Positions 35,447-42,797 of a stretch of 45,036 nucleotides of DNA are shown here, in pieces. Numbering within the stretch: the first letter of the stretch is position 1; every line of letters begins with the position of its first letter. Origin of the DNA: Cytophagaceae bacterium (GTDB lineage: Bacteria; Bacteroidota; Bacteroidia; Cytophagales; Cytophagaceae); NCBI GenBank assembly GCA_025054875.1, contig JANWYS010000010.1, positions 1-45,036 of the forward strand, in the 5' to 3' direction. Made by a program: the position numbers and the translations under genes. The notes under the pieces were generated by a model. The model made no database searches. It had not been told where the DNA came from and saw nothing but the letters and a program-made list of their open reading frames with translations.

Positions 35447-37285
35447 ATGGCAGTAGTTGAAGCACACACCCAACACCTATCATCAGGTCAAGCACATGCC
35501 CATGATGAGCACCACGACCATCATGATTTGCCTTGGATAAGGAAGTATATATTTAGTGAAGATCATAAAATAATCGCCAAACAATACCTTTTTACAGGAA
35601 TATTCTGGGCGATTGTAGGAGGAGCAATGTCGCTCATATTCAGGTTGCAGCTGGGTTTTCCGGAAGCCGACATTTCGTGGCTTAAGCCATTGCTTGGTAA
35701 ATGGATTACTCCCGAAGGTAAGCTTGACCAGGAGTTTTATTTAGCTTTAGTTACCATGCACGGAACTATCATGGTGTTTTTTGTGCTCACAGCCGGATTG
35801 AGTGGTACGTTCAGTAATTACCTTATACCTCTTCAGGTGGGTGCAAGAGACATGGCATCCGGATTTTTGAATATGTTGTCATATTGGTTTTTCTTCTTGT
35901 CCAGTGTGCTGATGTTTATTTCCATTTTCATTCCCACAGGACCTGCCGGAGGAGGATGGACTATATACCCTCCCTTGAGCGCATTGCCGCAAGCTATATC
36001 AGGCTCTGGCGCAGGTATGACCCTATGGCTGATAAGTATGGCTATCTTCATCGTATCCTTGTTGCTTGGCGGGCTCAACTACATCACCACCGTGATAAAC
36101 TTGCGCACCGTAGGTATGACATTTTGGAGAATGCCTCTCACTATATGGGCTTTTTTCATAACAGCCATTATCGGAGTCTTGTCCTTCCCCGTACTGTTTG
36201 CAGCTGCTCTGTTGCTTATATTTGACCGATCTCTGGATACAAGTTTCTTTTTGTCCGACATTTACATGCAAGGGCAGGCACTCCACTACAAGGGAGGCAG
36301 CCCGTTATTGTTCCAACACCTTTTCTGGTTTTTAGGGCATCCCGAGGTGTATATAGTTTTGTTGCCTGCTCTTGGGATAACTTCTGAGATAATTTCTACG
36401 TGCTCGCGTAAACCAATATTTGGATACACAGCAATGGTATATTCAATTATAGGTATTGCCTTCTTGTCTTTTATCGTGTGGGCTCATCATATGTTCGTGT
36501 CAGGCATGAATCCTTTCCTCGGTTCCATATTCATGATATTGACGTTAATTATCGCTGTACCTTCAGCAGTAAAATCGTTCAACTACATCGCAACATTATG
36601 GAGAGGAAACATAATATTTACTCCCGCAATGTTGTTTTCAATCGGCTTGGTTTCCTTCTTCATATCCGGAGGGCTAACAGGACTGATTCTTGGAAACTCA
36701 GCTGCTGACATACAATTGCACGACACGTATTTTGTGGTTGCTCACTTTCACATTGTGATGGGAACAGCATCGTTTTTTGGTATGCTTGCCGGAGTTTATC
36801 ACTGGTTTCCAAAAATGTTTGGCCGCATGATGGATGAACGGCTGGGTTACATACATTTCTGGCTCACATTCATTGGTGCATATTGCGTGTTTTTCCCTAT
36901 GCACTACATAGGCATTGCAGGTTTCCCAAGAAGGTACTACTTATTTTCAAGTTTCGATGCCTTTAAAACTTTTACAGAGCTGGATGCATTCATCAGCATG
37001 GCCGCTATATTTACCGTGAGCGTTCAGTTCATATTCTTGTTTAACTTTTTCTACAGCATATTCAGAGGTAGAAGGGCTCCTCAGAATCCATGGAAATCGA
37101 ACACCTTAGAGTGGACAGCTCCGATAAACCCAGGGCATGGCAACTGGCCAGGCGAAATACCTCATGTGTATCGCTGGGCGTATGACTATAGCAAGCCCGG
37201 AGCTGCTGATGATTACATCCCTCAAAACATACCTTTCTCGCAAACTCCGGAATCTAACTTGCCACATGAAAAAGATGAAGAGTAG
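35447..37285 (+). CDS. coxA: Cytochrome c oxidase subunit I
   Basis: The 612-residue protein is the catalytic subunit of a haem-copper (A-type) oxidase with about 12 helices. Ligands seen are the low-spin haem His in LVTMHGTIMVF, the CuB ligand and cross-linked Tyr in FLGHPEVYIVLLP, the two His in VWAHHMF, and the haem His in FVVAHFHIVMG. K- and D-type channel segments are present. The N terminus begins with a His-rich stretch (residues 5-28, including AHAHDEHHDHHDLPW). It follows coxB by 25 bases and precedes ctaA by 12. Confidence 0.96.
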   Translation: MAVVEAHTQHLSSGQAHAHDEHHDHHDLPWIRKYIFSEDHKIIAKQYLFTGIFWAIVGGAMSLIFRLQLGFPEADISWLKPLLGKWITPEGKLDQEFYLALVTMHGTIMVFFVLTAGLSGTFSNYLIPLQVGARDMASGFLNMLSYWFFFLSSVLMFISIFIPTGPAGGGWTIYPPLSALPQAISGSGAGMTLWLISMAIFIVSLLLGGLNYITTVINLRTVGMTFWRMPLTIWAFFITAIIGVLSFPVLFAAALLLIFDRSLDTSFFLSDIYMQGQALHYKGGSPLLFQHLFWFLGHPEVYIVLLPALGITSEIISTCSRKPIFGYTAMVYSIIGIAFLSFIVWAHHMFVSGMNPFLGSIFMILTLIIAVPSAVKSFNYIATLWRGNIIFTPAMLFSIGLVSFFISGGLTGLILGNSAADIQLHDTYFVVAHFHIVMGTASFFGMLAGVYHWFPKMFGRMMDERLGYIHFWLTFIGAYCVFFPMHYIGIAGFPRRYYLFSSFDAFKTFTELDAFISMAAIFTVSVQFIFLFNFFYSIFRGRRAPQNPWKSNTLEWTAPINPGHGNWPGEIPHVYRWAYDYSKPGAADDYIPQNIPFSQTPESNLPHEKDEE

Positions 37286-37297
37286 TGGTCTGTTGAG

Positions 37298-38281
37298 ATG
37301 ATGAGTTTTGCGGAAAAAAGTAAAGAGAAAAAGTTTAAATACTTTGTATTAATAACGCTAACAACTGTATACCTTCTCATACTGATAGGGGGTATAGTCA
37401 GAACTACGGGGTCGGGTATGGGGTGTCCGGATTGGCCTAAATGCTACGGAATGTGGGTGCCGCCTACACATATAAGCCAACTACCACCTGACTACAAAGA
37501 TAGGTATAGACATTTGGGGCATGTGGCCGATTTTAATGTCACCCATACATGGATAGAGTACATAAACAGATTGTTTGGTGTTTTGACCGGTATATTTATA
37601 CTCATTACGTTTGTTCTTTCTCTTCAATACAAACAGGATAAAAACATAAAATATTACTGTGCTGCTGTGTTGGTGCTGGTAATACTGGAAGGTATAATAG
37701 GTAAATATGTAGTTTCTACCAACTTGAAACCCTTGATAATATCTATTCACATGTGGATGGCAATAGCCATAATACTTCTGCTGGTGTACGTATGGTGTAA
37801 GCTTGAACAAAAGGTTTTGCTTACATCAGAATCTCAAAACAATATATCGAAAATGCTGCCATTGCTCGTCACATTGTTTATCCTTACAGTGATACAATCT
37901 CTGTTAGGGTCTAACGTCAGGCAACATATAGACACGATATCACAAAAACTTAATATGCAATTCAGGGAAACATGGTTGGATAATGTGGGCAGTATTTACA
38001 TAGTTCATAGATCTTTTGCCTGGATAGTATTGCTACTTCACATTTATGTAGCTTATAAGATTCTGTCTTCACAAAAGTTTGAGCCTTTGCGCAAAGCCGT
38101 ATACATATTGCTGGCCATATTGGTCATAGAGTTGTTGCTGGGTCTCATAATGGCATGGTTTTCCATGCCGGCCTTTGCTCAGCCAATACACATGTTGATG
38201 GCAACTTTGCTTTTGAGTGCTCAGTTTTACATTATCAATGTGCTTTGGTTCAATAAAAAAATAAAGTTAGTACAAGTTTAG
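37298..38281 (+). CDS. ctaA: Haem A synthase
   Basis: CtaA/Cox15 oxidises the methyl of haem O to the formyl of haem A, needed by A-type oxidases. The 327-residue protein has eight membrane helices. Signatures are the first-helix GGIVRTTGSGMGCPDWPKC, the first His pair region WIEYINRLFG, and in the second half SNVRQHIDTIS, the haem-ligand segment VHRSFAWIVLLLH and a final QPIHMLMATLL. Two adjacent ATGs (37298 and 37301) are possible starts. It is directly followed by ctaB with no gap. Confidence 0.92.
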   Translation: MMSFAEKSKEKKFKYFVLITLTTVYLLILIGGIVRTTGSGMGCPDWPKCYGMWVPPTHISQLPPDYKDRYRHLGHVADFNVTHTWIEYINRLFGVLTGIFILITFVLSLQYKQDKNIKYYCAAVLVLVILEGIIGKYVVSTNLKPLIISIHMWMAIAIILLLVYVWCKLEQKVLLTSESQNNISKMLPLLVTLFILTVIQSLLGSNVRQHIDTISQKLNMQFRETWLDNVGSIYIVHRSFAWIVLLLHIYVAYKILSSQKFEPLRKAVYILLAILVIELLLGLIMAWFSMPAFAQPIHMLMATLLLSAQFYIINVLWFNKKIKLVQV

Positions 38282-39169
38282 ATGATTACAGATAACTCTA
38301 ATATAGAACTGAGCCTCACCGGCCGCATCAGAGCCTATGCCAAGTTGATGAAACCCCGACTCACTTTTCTGGTGATGTTTTCTTCAACAGTAGGCTTTAT
38401 GCTCGCTACCACTCACAGAATTAACATTATTGATTTCATACTTTTTAATCTGGCGGGCTTTCTGGTAACTACATCATCGAATGCAATTAATCAAATTATA
38501 GAGGTTGATATTGACAAGCTCATGAAGCGCACGGCAAAAAGGCCATTACCTTTAGGAGCTATCAGCCAGCAGGAAGCAAAGCTTTTTGCGTTTTTCAGTG
38601 GAGCATTCGGCATATTACTCATGTATACATGCTTCAATTTAAATGCATCTCTGTTATGCTTACTTTCTTTAGTTTTATATGCATTTGTTTATACCCCTCT
38701 TAAAACGAGACATCCTATTGCTGTTTTTGTAGGGGCTATTCCGGGAGCTTTGCCTCCTATGATCGGATGGGTAGCCGTAAATAACAAATTCGGATGGGAA
38801 CCGGGCATACTCTTTGCCATACAGTTCGTATGGCAATTTCCACATTTCTGGGCTATAGCTTGGGTGCTGGACGATGATTATAAAAAAGCCGGTATTCGCT
38901 TGTTGCCCGGAAGTGGAAAGGATATAAAAACAGCCTTTCAGATTATGATATATACCTTGCTGCTCATACCTTTGGGATGTGTTCCAAATATGATAGGCAT
39001 GGCCGGTAAAACTTCGATGATCATAGCCATAGTTTGCGGAACTTTATTCCTGGCTCAGACATTTTATCTTATGAAAGAATGTTCGAACAAAGCCGCAAGG
39101 CAAATCATGTTCGGATCTTTTTTATATTTACCCATTGTTCAAATCGCTTTTGTGTTAGATAAACTATGA
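38282..39169 (+). CDS. ctaB: Protohaem IX farnesyltransferase (haem O synthase)
   Basis: The 295-residue protein of the UbiA prenyltransferase family adds farnesyl to haem B. Seen are the leading motif KLMKPRLTFLVMFSSTVGF, the substrate motif NAINQIIEVDIDKLMKRT followed by KRPLPLG, TPLKTRHPIAVFVGAIPGA with the second GWVAV segment, FVWQFPHFWAIAW, and DDDYKKAGIRLLPG. The start codon follows the ctaA stop immediately, and its end overlaps the next gene by 4 bases, so ctaA, ctaB and subunit III are tightly coupled. Confidence 0.95.
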   Translation: MITDNSNIELSLTGRIRAYAKLMKPRLTFLVMFSSTVGFMLATTHRINIIDFILFNLAGFLVTTSSNAINQIIEVDIDKLMKRTAKRPLPLGAISQQEAKLFAFFSGAFGILLMYTCFNLNASLLCLLSLVLYAFVYTPLKTRHPIAVFVGAIPGALPPMIGWVAVNNKFGWEPGILFAIQFVWQFPHFWAIAWVLDDDYKKAGIRLLPGSGKDIKTAFQIMIYTLLLIPLGCVPNMIGMAGKTSMIIAIVCGTLFLAQTFYLMKECSNKAARQIMFGSFLYLPIVQIAFVLDKL

Positions 39170-39768
39170 CGACAATAGACATAAAAAAAACCGCCCTGTA
39201 CGAAAGCGCTCAAAGGCCTGTACATATGAATCCCAAAAAGTTTGCTTTTTGGATTTTCCTCGTCACCGTAGTGATGCTGTTCGCTTCATTTACCAGTGCT
39301 TATCTGGTTCGCAGAGATGCCGGTGGATGGCTTCACTTCAAGATGCCTGCAATATTTGCCGTAAGCACTTTTGTACTTCTGGTAAGTAGCGCATTTATGC
39401 ATTGGGCATACATTTCGGCTAAAAAAGATAACTTCGGAAAACTCAAAATAGCAATAGCCATCACAACTTTACTTGGTATAGCTTTTCTCGTTTTGCAAGT
39501 GATGGGTTGGGGAGCTTTGGTAGAGCAAAAGATATTTTTTGCCGGAAAGTATGCAAATCCTGCAGGTTCTTTTGTATACGTATTTTCATCCATACATGGC
39601 TTGCACCTCATTTCGGGTATTATTTTTCTTTTAGTGGTTTTTGCTAATGTTTATAAAATGAAAATACACTCAAAAAATATGTTGCAGATGGAACTATGCA
39701 CCACATATTGGCATTTTTTAGATTTGCTTTGGGTGTATTTATATGTATTTTTGTTGGTAAACAATTAA
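39166..39768 (+). CDS. coxC: Cytochrome c oxidase subunit III, first copy
   Basis: This 200-residue protein has five membrane helices of the subunit III fold. Motifs include FASFTSAYLVRRDAGGW in the first helix pair, SSIHGLHLISGI in the fourth, and TYWHFLDLLWVYLYVFLLV in the last. The two-gene arrangement with the following subunit III-type gene is common in Bacteroidota. It overlaps ctaB by 4 bases and lies 12 bases before the second copy. Confidence 0.93.
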   Translation: MTTIDIKKTALYESAQRPVHMNPKKFAFWIFLVTVVMLFASFTSAYLVRRDAGGWLHFKMPAIFAVSTFVLLVSSAFMHWAYISAKKDNFGKLKIAIAITTLLGIAFLVLQVMGWGALVEQKIFFAGKYANPAGSFVYVFSSIHGLHLISGIIFLLVVFANVYKMKIHSKNMLQMELCTTYWHFLDLLWVYLYVFLLVNN

Positions 39769-39780
39769 CCCTTTAAACAC

Positions 39781-40488
39781 ATGGCAACAATTCCTGTAGT
39801 AAGTAAAAAAAGTATCTGGTACGGCGGCGCAGAGCCTTTTAAAGCAAGTTACGGAAAACTCATGATGTGGTTTTTCCTGCTCTCAGACGCACTCACTTTT
39901 TCCGGGCTCTTGGTAACCTACGCATTCAGCAGGTTTAGCCACCCCAAGTATAATGGCGATATAGAAAATTTCACCTTCAGTCCTGAATATTGGCCCATAC
40001 CAGAACGTGTATTTACGCACATACCTTTCTTCCATGTGGATGCACCACTCGTGTTCGTAGGTATAATGACGTTCATCCTCATCATGAGTAGCGTAACCAT
40101 GGTTCTTGCCGTAGAAGCCGGGCACAGAATGGATAAGCAAGGCGTCATGAAATGGATGTTCTGGACCATACTGGGAGGAATCGCTTTCTTAAGCTGTCAA
40201 GCGTGGGAGTGGACTATATTCATCACCGGCATAGATGGTAAAATGGCTACATTATACTCCAATCCATACGGCCCAACGTTGTTTGCTAACCTCTTTTTCA
40301 CCATTACCGGATTTCATGGTACGCACGTGTTGAGCGGTGTCATTATAAATATTATAGTTTTTTACAATACAGGAATAGGCATTTATGAAAAAATAGGCCA
40401 TTATGAAATGGTGGAGAAAGTAGGCCTTTACTGGCACTTCGTGGATTTGGTGTGGGTATTTGTGTTTACCTTCTTTTATCTGGTTTAA
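39781..40488 (+). CDS. Cytochrome c oxidase subunit III, second copy
   Basis: This 235-residue protein is a second subunit III-type gene, more divergent than the first, with a larger periplasmic loop (about residues 50-85, rich in His and Pro). Motifs are WFFLLSDALTFSGLLVTYAF, CQAWEWTIFITGI, ITGFHGTHVLSG and GLYWHFVDLVWVFVFTFFYL. Two subunit III proteins probably occupy related places in the supercomplex. It lies 12 bases after the first copy and 31 before the subunit IV gene. Confidence 0.92.
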   Translation: MATIPVVSKKSIWYGGAEPFKASYGKLMMWFFLLSDALTFSGLLVTYAFSRFSHPKYNGDIENFTFSPEYWPIPERVFTHIPFFHVDAPLVFVGIMTFILIMSSVTMVLAVEAGHRMDKQGVMKWMFWTILGGIAFLSCQAWEWTIFITGIDGKMATLYSNPYGPTLFANLFFTITGFHGTHVLSGVIINIIVFYNTGIGIYEKIGHYEMVEKVGLYWHFVDLVWVFVFTFFYLV

Positions 40489-40519
40489 AAATTAACTAAA
40501 ACTTAAAAATATAGACTAT

Positions 40520-40876
40520 ATGGCTTCACATACACACGAAAACTCTCACGCAGTACAAGCTCATCCTGCTGACCCTAAAAAAATTAGAAAAATATGGATG
40601 ACAATGGTGATACTTGCCATTGTAACGGCTATCGAATTCTTAATGGCTTTTACACTGCCCAAAGGCGTATTGCTCACTACACTGTTTGTACTCCTTACCT
40701 TTGTGAAAACCTTTTACATAGTAGGAGAATTTATGCACCTCAAGTATGAAGTGAAATCATTTGTTTGGACCATTTGCGCTCCTACGCTGTTTATAGTTTG
40801 GCTTATACTTTCTATGCTTATCGAAGGTGACTCCGTGCTAAGCCTCAGATATTGGATAAATATCTTTTTCAAATAA
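40520..40876 (+). CDS. coxD: Cytochrome c oxidase subunit IV-type protein
   Basis: This 118-residue protein has three membrane helices and the pattern of the bacterial COX IV (prokaryotic cytochrome c oxidase subunit IV) family: WMTMVILAIVTAIEFLMAF, then TLFVLLTFVKTFYIVGEFMH with the conserved FMHLKYE, and a third helix ending LSMLIEGDS. The N terminus is His-rich (MASHTHENSHAVQAHPADP). It is the last gene of the operon. The SCO1-type copper chaperone and DUF420 genes that often follow are not present. Confidence 0.9.
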   Translation: MASHTHENSHAVQAHPADPKKIRKIWMTMVILAIVTAIEFLMAFTLPKGVLLTTLFVLLTFVKTFYIVGEFMHLKYEVKSFVWTICAPTLFIVWLILSMLIEGDSVLSLRYWINIFFK

Positions 40877-40891
40877 AATCACACAAACTTA

Positions 40892-40915
40892 CCTGATTGT
40901 ATGAATCAGGATGTT
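40892..40915 (+). terminator. Terminator-like hairpin after the oxidase operon
   Basis: A 7-bp stem, cctgatt (40892-40898) with aatcagg (40904-40910), loop gtatg, lies 15 nt after the coxD stop, followed by a poor U-tract (atgttt). It plausibly ends the operon transcript, but the T-run is weak. Confidence 0.5.
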
Positions 40916-41295
40916 TCATCTGTGGCGTAATTTTATAAATCATGTGAGCACATTTAGTAATGGTTTAGATAGTGCTCCGGTATAAAGCCTCATCGGTTGA
41001 TGGTTTTTAGCCTATACATAAACATGTTATATAGTGCGCATATTCGTAGTGTCTTTGTATACATGTCTAAGTATGCGATGTGCAGAGGACTACATGCATA
41101 TACGCAGGCATAGAACGTAAAATCCTCAACACAGCGTGCCTCTGTGTGTCGGGCATATTCCGTAAAAAAGGGTCTTTTGTATATGACTTCTGAGAAGACC
41201 TATGGGGTGGCATGACAATCAAAATTATACATGAAAAAACAGATTGTCTGTCCTAAACTCAGAGAAGGGTATGTGAAAATTTGCTAAAGTGGTTT
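40916..41295. other. Intergenic region without recognisable gene
   Basis: About 380 bases lie between the oxidase operon and the MaoC gene. Neither strand shows a convincing reading frame, RNA gene or promoter. Paired ggtctt (41171-41176) and aagacc 17 bases further on could form a loose hairpin. Confidence 0.4.
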
Positions 41296-41700
41296 TCATA
41301 TGAGTTCTTTATGCATTACTGTGGCTCGCCCTTCCACGGTTCTTTTTTGTGTTGCTGCATCGTTGATAATCGTTTCAATGAGAGCAGTATGATTTTCGGG
41401 GTTTAATTCTAAGATAGTCAGTATGGCTTCGTACTCACAATCTACATACATAGGGCGCTTGAATGAAATTTCTTGTTTTAAATAGATAGTGCCTTTTCCG
41501 GGAAATTTCATACCTAATATCTTGGAGAAAATACTTGCGCTAAATGCACCATGAATGATGTTTTTTTTAAATGGAGTAGTGGCGGCGTATTCAGGGTCAA
41601 GATGAATAGGGTTTTTATCGCCGGTGAGCTCGGCAAAGCGTATTACCTGCTCTTGGGTGAAAGAAAATTTTTCTGCGTATCGGTCTCCGACTTTAAACAT
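41296..41700 (-). CDS. MaoC-like (R)-specific enoyl-CoA hydratase
   Basis: This 134-residue hot-dog-fold protein has the hydratase-2 motif: FAELTGDKNPIHLD with the catalytic Asp and His, then YAATTPFKKNIIHGAFSAS. The remaining strands (YLKQEISFKRPMYVDCEYEA) fit the MaoC family and the PhaJ-type single-domain length. It would add water to trans-2-enoyl-CoA, giving (R)-3-hydroxyacyl-CoA, but the substrate is not evident. It follows the aminotransferase gene by 3 bases on the same strand, so the three genes 41296-44699 make one unit even though the link to serine synthesis is unclear. Confidence 0.85.
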   Translation of the reverse strand: MFKVGDRYAEKFSFTQEQVIRFAELTGDKNPIHLDPEYAATTPFKKNIIHGAFSASIFSKILGMKFPGKGTIYLKQEISFKRPMYVDCEYEAILTILELNPENHTALIETIINDAATQKRTVEGRATVMHKELI

Positions 41701-41703
41701 AAG

Positions 41704-42789
41704 TTATTGTAATTCTTTTTTTAAGGCTTCAATCAATTTTTCGGTTTGTTCAATGCTGAGTGCGGGGAAGTTGGCAATACGGATTTGCGTTTCTTTATAA
41801 GAGCTGTATCCGCTTCCAACTACCATGTTGTAAGGTTCTAATTTTTTGTTCACTTCGGATGCGTTAATGGCTGTGTTGGCAACAATAGTAGTTGCCGAAC
41901 GATGCACCGGTTCGCTGACGGCAATGGAAAAATTTTTACTGCTGTTAAAATACTCATACAGCATAGCGGCTTTTGTGTCGGTTTCTTTTCGTAATTGCTG
42001 TATTCCTTTGTTGTTCATGTCTTCAGCTACCTTGCCCAGCAAAAATATATTCCACACGTTGGGAGTTTCGGGAGTTTGGAAATCTTTTGCCTTGCCGAAC
42101 AGAGAGGGCAAGGAATGATATGTACCGATAGATTTTTTCTGAGCCAAGAGCAGATTAGCTTTTTCGATACATTTCTCGTTTACAATCCACACGCCTAAAC
42201 CTGCAGGCAAGCCGAAACATTTCTGCACAGAGAAAAAAACAGAATCTACTATTTTGTAGTCGTAATCAGGATAGGGCACGGAAGATACCGAATCAACAAA
42301 CAGCAAAGCATTCGGAGCTTTTTGTTTGAGCAGATAAATTTCGTTCAAGGGCATGCACACTCCGGAACTTGTTTCGTTTTGTGTGACACATATTGCCTCG
42401 CAGGTATTCGGAATAGCGATGTCTTTGGCAAAAAAGCCTTTGCCAAAATCGGTTTGTATCTTTTCGGGAGTTTTCCCCAGCTCGACGGCAAATTCATAAA
42501 ATCGTTTAGAGAACGATCCGTTTACCAGGTGCAGACTTTTTTGATCTACGCAATTTTGAAGTATGCGTTCCCAAATTTCCGTAGCCGATGAAAGGAAAAA
42601 AATGTGATGTGTATCGGGAATGTTCATTAACGTGCGCAGCTGGTATACGCAATTTTTGAATATATCCTGAAATGCTTTACCTCTGTGCGATATGGTTCCT
42701 ATTTTTTTATCAAGGGCTTCTTGAATATGGGCAGGAAGCGTGGGATATAATTCGGAGGGACCTACGGTGAAGTATAATTTTTGTGGCAT
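41704..42789 (-). CDS. serC: Class V aminotransferase, SerC-like (phosphoserine aminotransferase)
   Basis: The start is set at the ATG at 42789; an upstream TTG at 42801 would overlap the preceding stop. The 361-residue protein is a fold-type I PLP enzyme. It begins with LYFTVGPSELYPTLP, then IGTISHRGKAFQ. A glycine/serine region follows at FFLSSATEIWERIL, the Asp that binds the pyridine is in LLFVDSVSSVPY, and the PLP Lys is in FFSVQKCFGLPAGLGVWIV. SerC converts 3-phosphohydroxypyruvate and glutamate to phosphoserine. It is 8 bases after the gene for the other two steps of the pathway, which supports the assignment. Other class V transaminases are not excluded. Confidence 0.8.
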   Translation of the reverse strand: MPQKLYFTVGPSELYPTLPAHIQEALDKKIGTISHRGKAFQDIFKNCVYQLRTLMNIPDTHHIFFLSSATEIWERILQNCVDQKSLHLVNGSFSKRFYEFAVELGKTPEKIQTDFGKGFFAKDIAIPNTCEAICVTQNETSSGVCMPLNEIYLLKQKAPNALLFVDSVSSVPYPDYDYKIVDSVFFSVQKCFGLPAGLGVWIVNEKCIEKANLLLAQKKSIGTYHSLPSLFGKAKDFQTPETPNVWNIFLLGKVAEDMNNKGIQQLRKETDTKAAMLYEYFNSSKNFSIAVSEPVHRSATTIVANTAINASEVNKKLEPYNMVVGSGYSSYKETQIRIANFPALSIEQTEKLIEALKKELQ

Positions 42790-42797
42790 GTATGCAA

